Shown: piece by piece, positions 55,694-64,000 of the stretch
Numbering within the stretch: the first letter of the stretch is position 1
How the letters are laid out: each line of letters starts with the position of its first letter
DNA from: Metabacillus arenae
GTDB taxonomy: Bacteria; Bacillota; Bacilli; Bacillales; Bacillaceae
Reading direction: 5' to 3'
DNA length: 64,000 nt
Assembly (NCBI RefSeq): GCF_014773385.1
Contig: NZ_JACXAI010000003.1
Location: 186,001-250,000, forward strand
Made by a program: the position numbers and the translations under genes
The notes under the pieces: generated by a model
Told to the model about the DNA's origin: nothing
Seen by the model: the letters and a program-made list of their open reading frames with translations, nothing else
Database searches by the model: none

Positions 55694-56633
55694 CATTCAC
55701 CTCCATTTTAAGTAAAGACACAGCTGTTGCTTCATCCGTAATCATGGTATGAATGTATTTACCTTTTAACGCACCATAAATGGCTTCTGCTTTTTTCTCA
55801 CCTCCTGCAACTCCGATAACTTGATTCATCTCTTTTAATGAGGAAAGTGAAATTCCGATTAACCTCTTATGGTGGGGTAGTTCTAGTACCCGGCCCTTAC
55901 GATCGAAAAATTGTCCGAGAATATCACCGACAGCATTCTGCTGTTTGATAAATGTAAGCTCATTAAGCGTCATTTTTTCTTCCTGAATGATAGTCGCATC
56001 TGGGTAAATGCCCCCGATCCCCACAATCATATATTTGGATAACCTCGCAAGGTCAAGAATCTCCTTAATAGACGGTTCTGAAAGAAAGCTCTCCGCCATT
56101 TCCTCTGTGGATGCAAGGAACGGTGCAGGGATCACATGAATTTCCTCGAATTGCTCCATTCCGCCATCTTGAAAACGCCGGTTGTGGAGATAATAATTGA
56201 CTCCTCCGGTCAACGTAACAACCGATACATTACTGTCAGGCTCGATGGAAAGATAATCGATGGTTCTTGAAACAGCCTTGCCCCATCCTAACCCGAGAAG
56301 GTCGTTTTGCTGTAGATTATTCACCAAATACTGTGCAGCGGCTTTCGATAAAGAGTTGCTTAGTTTATTTTGATTAAGTGGAGTGGGGATAATAAAAGCA
56401 TCCTGCAATGAAAATACTTCTTTAAACTCTTTCTCGATTGCAAGGCAATTAAGTCCATGGCCTTTTATTTGAAATTGAACAATTCCTGCCTCTCTTGCCC
56501 TTTCCAAAAGGCGTACGACCTTTGTTCGGGACAGGCTTAATAGATCTGCAATCTCATTCTGGGTTAAATCCTCTTTATAATAGTACCAAGCTGCTTTTAT
56601 TAGCATATTTTCTGAATAGTTATCATGGCTCAT
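55665..56633 (-). CDS. lsrR: LsrR, SorC-family repressor of the lsr genes
   Basis: About 322 residues. N-terminal helix-turn-helix (LTQNEIADLLSLSRTKVVRLLERAREAGIVQF) and a C-terminal sugar-phosphate binding domain (LLGLGWGKAVSRTIDYL; VGIGGIYPDA). AAGGGG lies upstream of GTG 56645 and ATG 56633; the latter is better spaced. It should repress both arms until phospho-AI-2 binds. Divergent from lsrA over a ~270-base control region. Confidence 0.9.
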   Translation of the reverse strand: MSHDNYSENMLIKAAWYYYKEDLTQNEIADLLSLSRTKVVRLLERAREAGIVQFQIKGHGLNCLAIEKEFKEVFSLQDAFIIPTPLNQNKLSNSLSKAAAQYLVNNLQQNDLLGLGWGKAVSRTIDYLSIEPDSNVSVVTLTGGVNYYLHNRRFQDGGMEQFEEIHVIPAPFLASTEEMAESFLSEPSIKEILDLARLSKYMIVGIGGIYPDATIIQEEKMTLNELTFIKQQNAVGDILGQFFDRKGRVLELPHHKRLIGISLSSLKEMNQVIGVAGGEKKAEAIYGALKGKYIHTMITDEATAVSLLKMEVNDENGIHSSI

Positions 56634-56855
56634 GGTCAGGTACACCCCTTAACAAAAGTTCAATTGGCTTTTTTTTGTTCACAACTTACAAAAAGTATAT
56701 CTACGTTAATTTAAAAAAAGACCACGATTTTTTGTTACTTTGAGACTCAAAATTTTTTCAGCTCCTAGTAATATTTTCGTAGTTTGCTGTGTAATAATTA
56801 ACTAGCTTTTCGTTATTGATGAACATTTATCTGCTCTTTTTAATTTTGTTCTCTT

Positions 56856-56869
56856 TGTAAGCGTTTTCT
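56856..56869 (+). promoter_or_regulatory. cre-like box upstream of lsrA
   Basis: TGTAAGCGTTTTCT matches the CcpA consensus and lies 35 bases upstream of the lsrA start, consistent with sugar repression of AI-2 uptake. Confidence 0.6.
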
Positions 56870-56903
56870 GAATCTTTCTCTTTTGGAGGTGAAAAAAATT
56901 ACA

Positions 56904-58421
56904 ATGAAGAATGAAGCAATCGCTCTGCTTCAGATTGACGATATGTATAAACAATTTTCAGGCAATTCGGTATTAAAGGGAGTCTCGCTAACGCTTCAGA
57001 AAGGAGAGGTTCATGCGCTTGTCGGCGGAAATGGAGCGGGTAAATCAACGTTAATGAAGATGATTACAGGCATCTATAAACCTGACAACGGGATAATAAA
57101 AATAAAAGGAAAGGATGTTGCCTTTTCGAACACCCAAGAAGCACACAAGCATGGTATTTACCTCGTACCACAGGAGCCTTTAATCTTTCCAAATATGTCA
57201 GTCGAAGAAAATATAATGATTGGACTTCCAGATAAAAAAAAGGTTCTCAAAGAAAAAATGGAAAATATTATCCGTAATCTATGCTGGAAGTTAGAATTGG
57301 ATCAAAGTGCGTTAAGTCTTTCCATTGCTGAACAGCAGCTCCTAGAAATTATCAGAGGATTAGTGAGGGAAGCAGAAATTTTAATACTAGATGAACCAAC
57401 ATCAACCCTTACTTTTGGAGAAATTAACTCACTATTTCAGACCATTCAACAACTAACTGAACAAGGACTGGGCGTTTTTTACATCACCCACCGCTTTACA
57501 GAAATTTTTACCCTTGCTGATACTGTATCTGTCCTAAGGGATGGTATTATATCTGCTCAAGGAGCTGTATCCACATTCACTTATGAAAAATTGCTGGATG
57601 GGCTGATGCCTGAAAATATGCCCCGCCAAGCCAAAATTCCTGCTCAAACTGTTCCTGTACTCATTGAGGAAAACCCCTCTCATCCTGCATGTGCCTTAGT
57701 CATTGAAAACCTCTGTGGAAACGGTTTTGAAAATATTACCTTCACACTAAATACCGGTGAAGTTCTTGGGATTGCAGGTGTCGTTGGAGCCGGACGCACA
57801 GAAGTTGCGGAAGCCTTGATTGGGTTGACTCCTGCTGATCATGGAACCATTTTATTAGAAGGAACCGATATTGGAAAATTTTCAGTTCGGGAAAGAATTA
57901 ATAGAGGTCTTGTCTATGTTCCCGAAGATCGCCATTCACATGGTATTTTTTCGATCGCATCTATCCAAAAAAATATCACCTCTACTATCCTGGATCGGCT
58001 CAAGGGATTATTATTGCCAAGCAACCAGGAAAAGAAGATCGCTTCTAAATATGTTGCTGACCTAAAGATCAAATCAACGGGTATCGGCCAGGAACTTAAG
58101 GATATTTCTGGTGGGAATCAGCAAAAAGTAGTGCTTGGCAAATATCTGGCTGCTGAGCCAAAAGTTATTATTTTAGATGAACCAACCCGGGGCATTGATG
58201 CAAATGCTCGGAGGGATATTTACCGGATCATACAAGATCTAAAAGCTAAAGGGCTGGCCGTCTTATTAATTTCATCCGACATCGAGGAAATTGAAAAGCT
58301 AAGTGATCGTGTCCTTGTCATGCATGAGGGAAAAATCGTAAAAACCCTTGCTAAACATGAAGTTCATATTGATATCATCACGACTTCAGCTTTTGGTGTA
58401 AAAAAAGAGGTGATCAATTGA
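56904..58421 (+). CDS. lsrA: AI-2 importer ATPase (two fused ATPase domains)
   Basis: 505 residues from ATG 56904 (TTGGAGGTG upstream; the TTG at 56883 is inside that site). First domain: Walker A GGNGAGKST and LILDEPTSTL; second domain: degenerate GVVGAGRTE, intact signature ISGGNQQKV and IILDEPTRGID. This double-ATPase form is typical of Lsr/Rbs importers. The stop TGA shares one base with the lsrC ATG. Confidence 0.93.
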   Translation: MKNEAIALLQIDDMYKQFSGNSVLKGVSLTLQKGEVHALVGGNGAGKSTLMKMITGIYKPDNGIIKIKGKDVAFSNTQEAHKHGIYLVPQEPLIFPNMSVEENIMIGLPDKKKVLKEKMENIIRNLCWKLELDQSALSLSIAEQQLLEIIRGLVREAEILILDEPTSTLTFGEINSLFQTIQQLTEQGLGVFYITHRFTEIFTLADTVSVLRDGIISAQGAVSTFTYEKLLDGLMPENMPRQAKIPAQTVPVLIEENPSHPACALVIENLCGNGFENITFTLNTGEVLGIAGVVGAGRTEVAEALIGLTPADHGTILLEGTDIGKFSVRERINRGLVYVPEDRHSHGIFSIASIQKNITSTILDRLKGLLLPSNQEKKIASKYVADLKIKSTGIGQELKDISGGNQQKVVLGKYLAAEPKVIILDEPTRGIDANARRDIYRIIQDLKAKGLAVLLISSDIEEIEKLSDRVLVMHEGKIVKTLAKHEVHIDIITTSAFGVKKEVIN

Positions 58422-59461
58422 TGACTTCAACCCTTATTCGAATAATGAAAGCACGTGAACTTTCGATTGTTTTATTAATGATCGTATATGTCCTGCTTGT
58501 AGGTTCCATTAATCAGGAATTTACTACAGGAGAATCGATTTCCCTGCTCGTAAAAGCCAGTGTGATTCTTTTAGTGATGGCAATTGGTCAATCTTTTGTC
58601 CTTTTCACCTCTAATATCGATGTTTCAGTCGGATCGATTATGGGGATTTCGGCAGCTGTTTGCGGAGTCCTGCTAACCTCTGGATATAGTCTGTGGGTGA
58701 TGCTTCCGATTGTTTTGCTTATCGGGGCTTTTATCGGACTGATAAACGGAATCGGCGTCGGATTGTTTAAGATCCCTTCTATTATTATGACACTCGGGAC
58801 ACTTGGCATTATTAGAGGTTATATGCTGATCTATACCGAAGGAAAGTGGATTGAAGACATCCCAAACTTTTATAAAAAAATAGCTGGTGTCCATTTTTTA
58901 GGATTAAACGTAACTGTGTGGGTAGCAATGGTGATTTTAGTCTTTACACACCTAGCTCTTACAAAAACTAAATTCGGTCGCTATTTTTATGCAGTAGGCG
59001 ACAATTTTGAAGGAGCAAGGATAGTTGGAATTCCTGTGAATAAGGTTACCGTGTTAGCGTTTATCTTTTCTGGAATATCAGCTGCAATGGCGGGACTCGT
59101 TTTTGTCATGAATATTGGATTTGTTCCCAATGAAACAGGAAGCGGTATCGAACTTCAGGTTATTGCAGCCGCTGTTCTTGGCGGTGTGAGCCTGACAGGA
59201 GGAGTCGGCACTGTCTTTGGAGCCGGACTGGGAGCTATTTTTTTTACAGTCATCAACAACTCTTTGATTTATTTAAAAATACCAGCTTACTGGAACAGCG
59301 CAATTTCAGGATTACTATTATTGTTGATTGTTGTAGGAGATTCAAAGTTTCAGCAATACTTAAATGATCAAATCTCAAAAAAAAGAAAAAAAGAAAAACG
59401 TGAAGCTCTCCCTACAAAAGGAGGTGTTGATAATGACAAAGAAAATAAAGCAGCTACTTAA
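58421..59461 (+). CDS. lsrC: AI-2 importer permease LsrC
   Basis: 346 residues with 8-10 helices of the branched-chain/ribose permease family ([39 protein letters not shown]). GAGGTGAT lies eight bases before the ATG. Together with LsrD it forms the membrane channel. Its end overlaps lsrD by 29 bases. Confidence 0.9.
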   Translation: MTSTLIRIMKARELSIVLLMIVYVLLVGSINQEFTTGESISLLVKASVILLVMAIGQSFVLFTSNIDVSVGSIMGISAAVCGVLLTSGYSLWVMLPIVLLIGAFIGLINGIGVGLFKIPSIIMTLGTLGIIRGYMLIYTEGKWIEDIPNFYKKIAGVHFLGLNVTVWVAMVILVFTHLALTKTKFGRYFYAVGDNFEGARIVGIPVNKVTVLAFIFSGISAAMAGLVFVMNIGFVPNETGSGIELQVIAAAVLGGVSLTGGVGTVFGAGLGAIFFTVINNSLIYLKIPAYWNSAISGLLLLLIVVGDSKFQQYLNDQISKKRKKEKREALPTKGGVDNDKENKAAT

Positions 59462-60437
59462 GTGGGAAGCAGTTCTAGTCTTATTTCTTTTATTTGAATT
59501 ACTATTGTTTGGTCGGATCTCCCCCGATTTCCTAAACGTAAACAACCTCCTTTATAGCATGAATGATTATGTTTATATTGCCTTGGCAGCAATTCCAATG
59601 ACATTTGTCATCATCACAGGAGGAATTGATGTATCAGTTGGTTCGATCATGGGACTTTCCTCAATTGTACTTGGGGTCTTCTGGACACATGGCATAAATA
59701 TATGGCTGGCTCTGCTGATCACATTAGTTGTTGCCATACTTGCAGGTTTTCTTAATGGGATATTAGTCGCCCATACTAATGTACAGCCCCTTGTGGTGAC
59801 ATTAGGCGGGATGTTCTTATTTTCTGGTATTGCCTTAGTGGTATCAGGAGGCTCGAGTACTTCGGGATATGAAGGAATCAGCGGCTTTCCTGATGCATTT
59901 GTGGAACTAGCTAATGGACAGCTTTTCGGTATTCCTAATCCTTTTTGGATTTTACTAGTCAGTTTATTTATATTCGGTGGTTTACTTCACTTGACTCGTT
60001 ACGGACGAAACGTGCTTTTAGTGGGAATCAATCGAAAGGCTGCAGTTTACAGCGGTGTTCGCACGAAGTGGACGATCATGAGTACTTACATGTTATCAGG
60101 ACTTGGAGGTGGGATTAGTGGTGTAATGATGACATCCTACTTTAGTTCTGCTAGATCCGATTTAGGTGCTGAAGCTGTTTTACCTGTTATTACGGCAGTT
60201 GTACTTGGCGGAACGAGTATTTTTGGCGGGAAAGGAAGTGTCTTTGGGACAGCAGTTGCAAGTATAGTGATTGGGATGACACAATACGGTTTGCAAATGT
60301 CGAGCATGACAAGTCAGGAAACTAGTGTTGTCATTGGAGCTATGTTAATTATTGCTGTTTTATTGAGAAATACAAAATGGCCTGTTTTAAAAACATTGAT
60401 CATTAGAAAAAATACTGCTTCAGCAGTGAAAAAATAA
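59433..60437 (+). CDS. lsrD: AI-2 importer permease LsrD
   Basis: 334 residues from ATG 59433 with AAGGAGGTG upstream; an ATG at 59364 would lie deep inside lsrC. Same permease family as LsrC ([42 protein letters not shown]). Paralogous helices suggest duplication of the permease gene. Confidence 0.9.
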   Translation: MTKKIKQLLKWEAVLVLFLLFELLLFGRISPDFLNVNNLLYSMNDYVYIALAAIPMTFVIITGGIDVSVGSIMGLSSIVLGVFWTHGINIWLALLITLVVAILAGFLNGILVAHTNVQPLVVTLGGMFLFSGIALVVSGGSSTSGYEGISGFPDAFVELANGQLFGIPNPFWILLVSLFIFGGLLHLTRYGRNVLLVGINRKAAVYSGVRTKWTIMSTYMLSGLGGGISGVMMTSYFSSARSDLGAEAVLPVITAVVLGGTSIFGGKGSVFGTAVASIVIGMTQYGLQMSSMTSQETSVVIGAMLIIAVLLRNTKWPVLKTLIIRKNTASAVKK

Positions 60438-60451
60438 GGGGTAGATTGAAA

Positions 60452-61534
60452 ATGAAAATGTTAAGACCTTTTGTATTAATGATGGTTTTTCTATTATTAG
60501 TTGGTTCTTTACTTGCATGCAGCAGCGGCAAGCAGTCTAAGTCGGAAAATTCAGGTTCAAAGGATGAGAAAACCGCAGAAAACAAAGACGTTAAGCTTGC
60601 CTTTATCCCAAAGCTAACAGGGGTCGGATTTTTCACTTCAGGTGGCCAGGGTGCCCAAGAAATGGCAGATTCATTAGGAGTTGAATTAAAATATGATGGA
60701 CCAACTGAGGCATCTGTTGCTGGTCAGGTCCAATTTATCAATAACTTTGTCAACCAAGGCTACGATGCTCTCATGGTATCCTCAGTTTCGGTTGATGGCC
60801 TTAGCCAGGCATTAAAGCGTGCAAAAGACCGCGGTGTAAAAGTGTTAACCTGGGATTCTGATGTGAATCCTGAAGACCGTTCCTTCTATATTAACCAAGG
60901 AACTCCAGAACAGCTGGCGGAGCTTCTTATTCAAATGACTTCTGACCAAATTGGAGATAAAGGAAAAGTTGCTTTCTTCTACTCAAGCCCGACCGTTACC
61001 GACCAAAACCAATGGGTCACAAAAGCAAAAGAAATCATTGCAGAGAAATATCCTGGCTGGGAAATCGTTACAACGCAATATGGAGAAAATGATGCTCAAA
61101 AATCATTATCTGTTGGTGAAAGCATCTTAAAAACATATCCAGATATTAATGCTATCATCTGTCCTGATGCAACTGCCCTTCCGGCAATGGCACAAGCAGC
61201 TGAAAACCTCGGAAAAGCAGGTGAAGTAGCCATTACCGGATTCTCTACTCCAAATGTGATGAGAGATTACGTAAAGCGGGATACAGTGAAACAATTTGGT
61301 CTATGGGATGTAAAAAAACAAGGGGCACTTGCAGCCTATGTAGCTTACCTTATGACTGCTGAAGAAAAAGAACTAAAAGTAGGAGATGAATTTGAAGTTC
61401 CTGGAATCGGCAAAGTAAAAATTGAACCAAACACAATCCAGGGATATGATTACACAGCTGATGACAGCGGGATAATTTTGCTGCCAGATCGGGTTGTATT
61501 TACGAAGGATAATATTGATGACTACGATTTCTAA
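60452..61534 (+). CDS. lsrB: AI-2 binding lipoprotein LsrB
   Basis: 360 residues from ATG 60452 (or TTG 60446), after AAGGGG. The lipobox L-L-A-C has its Cys at residue 23. The body is a two-lobed periplasmic-binding fold ([60 protein letters not shown]), closely following LsrB. The Asp and other AI-2 contacts in TWDSD and DATALPA are present. The last gene of the rightward arm. Confidence 0.92.
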   Translation: MKMLRPFVLMMVFLLLVGSLLACSSGKQSKSENSGSKDEKTAENKDVKLAFIPKLTGVGFFTSGGQGAQEMADSLGVELKYDGPTEASVAGQVQFINNFVNQGYDALMVSSVSVDGLSQALKRAKDRGVKVLTWDSDVNPEDRSFYINQGTPEQLAELLIQMTSDQIGDKGKVAFFYSSPTVTDQNQWVTKAKEIIAEKYPGWEIVTTQYGENDAQKSLSVGESILKTYPDINAIICPDATALPAMAQAAENLGKAGEVAITGFSTPNVMRDYVKRDTVKQFGLWDVKKQGALAAYVAYLMTAEEKELKVGDEFEVPGIGKVKIEPNTIQGYDYTADDSGIILLPDRVVFTKDNIDDYDF

Positions 61535-61980
61535 GGTAAAAGTTAGAGAGTGACTCAAAACCAAAGTGTCAGACCACTCAACCTCAATATAAGGGCTCAT
61601 CAAGCTAAGGCAACTCATTAGCCTTTAAACGAAATGAATGGAAGTTGCTGAATGGAATAGATTTGAAGAGTCATTTGTTCACGCTTCCACCTGTAAAACA
61701 GGCGGCTTGATTACGCTATATACGGGCATGTTACCTGATGCTTAGGTGGCATGCTTAGCTGTATTTTCCATAGATTATCTTTCTGCGATATTTTGGTATA
61801 AAAACGATGTGATATTTACAATTCCATTCTGTTTGTAATAAACTTTTGTCCAATGGTTAGTCTCCTTTTCTGTGTATTATAAGGCTTGAATCACTGACTA
61901 ATTTACAGAATGGGACTGACTTTTTCTATTACATAAGCATAGCTTTTCAATGGTATAACCTGGGGTTTTTAAAAGAAGCA
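61535..61980. other. Intergenic region without recognised gene
   Basis: About 450 bases between convergent lsrB and araA. It starts with GAGAGTGACTCAAAACC, which resembles the IS1182-like edge seen at 39540, and includes a hairpin CCACCTGTAAAACAGGCGG. No convincing gene is present. Possibly decayed mobile DNA. Confidence 0.35.
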
Positions 61981-61986
61981 TTAATA

Positions 61987-62021
61987 AAAAAACAAGGTAA
62001 AATTTATACCTCGTTTTTGTT
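61987..62021 (-). terminator. Terminator of araA
   Basis: ACAAGGTA / TATACCTCGT flanked by A- and T-runs on both sides, 10 bases past the araA stop on the minus strand. Confidence 0.85.
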
Positions 62022-62030
62022 AAGTTCTTA

Positions 62031-63518
62031 TTATTTAAAAACAACATCGTTCCATTTTAGTTCATTTTTGAAAGTATGTTTATTTGTGTCTTTATTAATA
62101 ATTACGCATTCCATTCCAACTAATTCAGCCCAGTCTCTTAGCTGTTCAGTTGTAACTTTATAAGAAAATACTGTATGGTGGGCACCGCCAGCGATAATCC
62201 AGTTTTCAGCACCTTCACTTAGGGATGGCTGCGGGTTCCAGAGGACTCTTGCTACTGGCAGGTTTGGCAATTCAATTTCAGGTTGTATTGCATCAACTTC
62301 ATTGACAATTAATCGGAAACGATGTCCAAGATCAACAATTGAAGCATTAAGTGCTGCTCCGCTTCTACCGTCAAAAATTAGTCTTGCTGGATCTTCTTTT
62401 CCACCAATTCCTAATGGATAGACAGCAATTTTTGGTTTCGTTGCCGAAATGGTTGGACAAACCTCAAGCATATGGGATCCCAGCACAAGCTCGTTTCCTG
62501 GCTCAAAGTGATAGGTGTAATCTTCCATAAACGAAGTATCTTTATTATCAGAAATAATTTTTAATGTCCGAAGAAGGGCTGCTGTTTTCCAGTCACCTTC
62601 ACCAGCAAAGCCATAGCCCCCAGCCATTAAGCGCTGAACAGCTAGTCCTGGCAGCTGCTTCATACCGTGTAAGTCTTCGAAGGTAGTTGTAAATGCTGTG
62701 TATTTTCCATCTTGTAGGAAGGCTTTCATGCCTAGCTCGATGCTTGCTTGATAACGAATAGATTCACGAACAAAAGAACTTTCCTCTAACCCTTCAGGAA
62801 CAATATCATACTCTTTAGCATACTCTTCCATGAGCTGATCAACTTCTTGTTCTGAAATATCATTAACACGTTGAACTAAATCACCGATTCCATAACCATT
62901 AACCGTCCAGCCTAGTTTGATTTGAGCTTCAACTTTATCACCTTCCGTCACCGCTACTCTGCGCATGTTATCACCAAAGCGAGCAACTTTTAGATGCTGT
63001 CCTTCAGAAAATGCAACTGCTGTACGCATCCAGCTGCCGATTTTGCTTCTTACTTCACTATTTTCCCAATGCCCTACTACAACTTTTCTTTTTACATTCA
63101 ATCTGCTTGCCATAAAGCCAAATTCACGGTCTCCATGGGCAGATTGGTTTGTGTTCATGAAATCCATATCTATGCTGTCCCAAGGAATATCCCGGTTAAA
63201 TTGAGTGTGAAGGTGCAGCATCGGTTTTTGAAAGGAAGAAAGGCCGGCGATCCACATTTTTGCAGGTGAGAACGTATGCATCCATGTGATAATGCCTGCA
63301 CAGTTCTCATCTGCATTTGCTTCTAAACATAATCTGCGAATCGAATCTGCTTCTTTTAAAACAGATTTAAATACTAATTTATGTGTTACGGAAGAGGCAG
63401 AATCCAGACCTTCCGTTATGACTCTTGAATTTGCCTCAACTTCTCTTATGGTTTCTTCTCCATATAAGTCTTGACTGCCTGTTACAAACCAGAATTCATA
63501 TGGTTTAACTGTTAACAT
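62031..63518 (-). CDS. araA: L-arabinose isomerase
   Basis: 495 residues from ATG 63518 (AGGGGGA upstream), B. subtilis AraA being 496. Conserved blocks: FWFVTGSQDLYGEE, THFSPAKMWI-type block (MHTFSPAKMWIAGL), HTQFNRDIPW, MAGGYGFAGEGDWKTAAL with the catalytic Glu, and GSHMLEVCPTI with metal His. It converts L-arabinose to L-ribulose. Follows araD by 76 bases on the same strand; suits the arabinan- and arabinoxylan-using enzymes elsewhere in the window. Confidence 0.95.
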   Translation of the reverse strand: MLTVKPYEFWFVTGSQDLYGEETIREVEANSRVITEGLDSASSVTHKLVFKSVLKEADSIRRLCLEANADENCAGIITWMHTFSPAKMWIAGLSSFQKPMLHLHTQFNRDIPWDSIDMDFMNTNQSAHGDREFGFMASRLNVKRKVVVGHWENSEVRSKIGSWMRTAVAFSEGQHLKVARFGDNMRRVAVTEGDKVEAQIKLGWTVNGYGIGDLVQRVNDISEQEVDQLMEEYAKEYDIVPEGLEESSFVRESIRYQASIELGMKAFLQDGKYTAFTTTFEDLHGMKQLPGLAVQRLMAGGYGFAGEGDWKTAALLRTLKIISDNKDTSFMEDYTYHFEPGNELVLGSHMLEVCPTISATKPKIAVYPLGIGGKEDPARLIFDGRSGAALNASIVDLGHRFRLIVNEVDAIQPEIELPNLPVARVLWNPQPSLSEGAENWIIAGGAHHTVFSYKVTTEQLRDWAELVGMECVIINKDTNKHTFKNELKWNDVVFK

Positions 63519-63594
63519 GTTTTTCCCCCTAGTCAATTGAATTATTGATTTAGCCCACTCTTCATGTGCAGCAAATCCCCCCTTGATGGATGGT

Positions 63595-64000
63595 TCACTT
63601 TATTTTTGCATTGCTTTGGCCGTAGTACGCGTTATCTCCATGCTTTCGAAGATAGTGCTTATCCAATAGAAATTGATCAATTGGATTGATATCAGGCTTC
63701 AATTGGTAAGTGTGCAGGGCCATTTTAGCAACTTCTTCTAATACGACTGCATTGTGTACTGCTTGCATCGCATCTTTTCCCCAGCAAAATGGTGCATGGC
63801 CTGATACTAATACACCCGGCATTGCTACTGGATCAATCCCACCTGTTTCAAAGGTTTCAATAATGACTTTGCCAGTTTCCAGCTCATAACCGCGAGTGAT
63901 TTCATCCTTTGTTAATATTCTTGTACAAGGAATTTCCCCATAATAATAATCAGCATGTGTTGTTCCTAATGCTGGTATGGAACGACCTGACTGTGCCCAG
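63595..64000 (-). CDS. araD: L-ribulose-5-phosphate 4-epimerase, 5' end outside window
   Basis: The C-terminal ~134 residues are visible; the frame is open to the right edge. It has [23 protein letters not shown] with the zinc-binding His in TTHADYYYG, a third His in [10 protein letters not shown], and the ending YYGQSNA typical of AraD. An ATG at 63822 is internal. It converts L-ribulose-5-phosphate to D-xylulose-5-phosphate and lies upstream of araA in an operon. Confidence 0.93.
   Translation of the reverse strand, partial: WAQSGRSIPALGTTHADYYYGEIPCTRILTKDEITRGYELETGKVIIETFETGGIDPVAMPGVLVSGHAPFCWGKDAMQAVHNAVVLEEVAKMALHTYQLKPDINPIDQFLLDKHYLRKHGDNAYYGQSNAKIK

Overview
The window is low-GC Firmicutes DNA, most likely from a Bacillaceae member (Bacillus sensu lato). 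Support comes from strong AGGAGG-type ribosome binding sites with ATG/GTG/TTG starts, CcpA-type cre boxes, hairpin-plus-T-run terminators, intergenic repeats of the kind found across Bacillus, and homologues of B. subtilis families (Lpl/Yes pectin proteins, MelA, WrbA, MhqO, BmrCD). The genus cannot be fixed from sequence alone. No rRNA, tRNA or CRISPR was seen.

Region 1 (1-21.7 kb) is a plant cell-wall (pectin/xylan) locus. It holds an AraC sensor-regulator cut by the left edge, three paralogous LplA/YesO-type sugar-binding lipoproteins (one broken by an in-frame stop), one LplB/LplC permease pair, two alpha/beta esterases, a GH43 enzyme, a rhamnogalacturonan acetylesterase, a pectinesterase whose probable signal peptide lies in another frame, a second AraC regulator, an enolase-superfamily dehydratase, a KdgD/DHDPS-like lyase, a FadR-type GntR regulator and a GH105 hydrolase. 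The enzymes would deacetylate, demethylate and trim pectin and xylan outside the cell, import the oligomers and finish them inside. A palindrome shared by the gntR promoter and the third binding-protein gene suggests one regulon.

Region 2 (21.7-39.5 kb) is mixed accessory DNA. It contains a BmrCD-like heterodimeric ABC exporter behind a terminator-like hairpin, a GC-rich foreign hydrolase remnant, an amino-acid permease, several small stress or unknown-function genes (WrbA, an MhqO-like pseudogene, a CwlK-like peptidase, VOC, DUF1801, a DHFR-like protein, a phosphotransferase), IS66 and IS1182 remnants, and an ECF42-type sigma factor between two DGPF/YCII proteins.

Region 3 (39.5-48.2 kb) is a complete malonate module. 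A GntR regulator and mdcH-A-B-C-DE(fused)-G read leftward, and the malonate transporter madLM reads rightward. Remnants of IS1182-type transposases in the same orientation lie just outside both ends. The right remnant runs into a fragment of a GH3 beta-glucosidase.

Region 4 (48.9-52.7 kb) holds a GH4 alpha-galactosidase (melA) with a divergent AraC regulator, and an AlkA glycosylase with an Ada-like zinc module. Region 5 (52.9-61.5 kb) is an AI-2 uptake and processing (lsr) locus: lsrR-lsrK-cupin-lsrF leftward and lsrA-C-D-B rightward, with a cupin where LsrG might be expected. Region 6 (62.0-64.0 kb) is araD (cut by the right edge) followed by araA, for L-arabinose catabolism.
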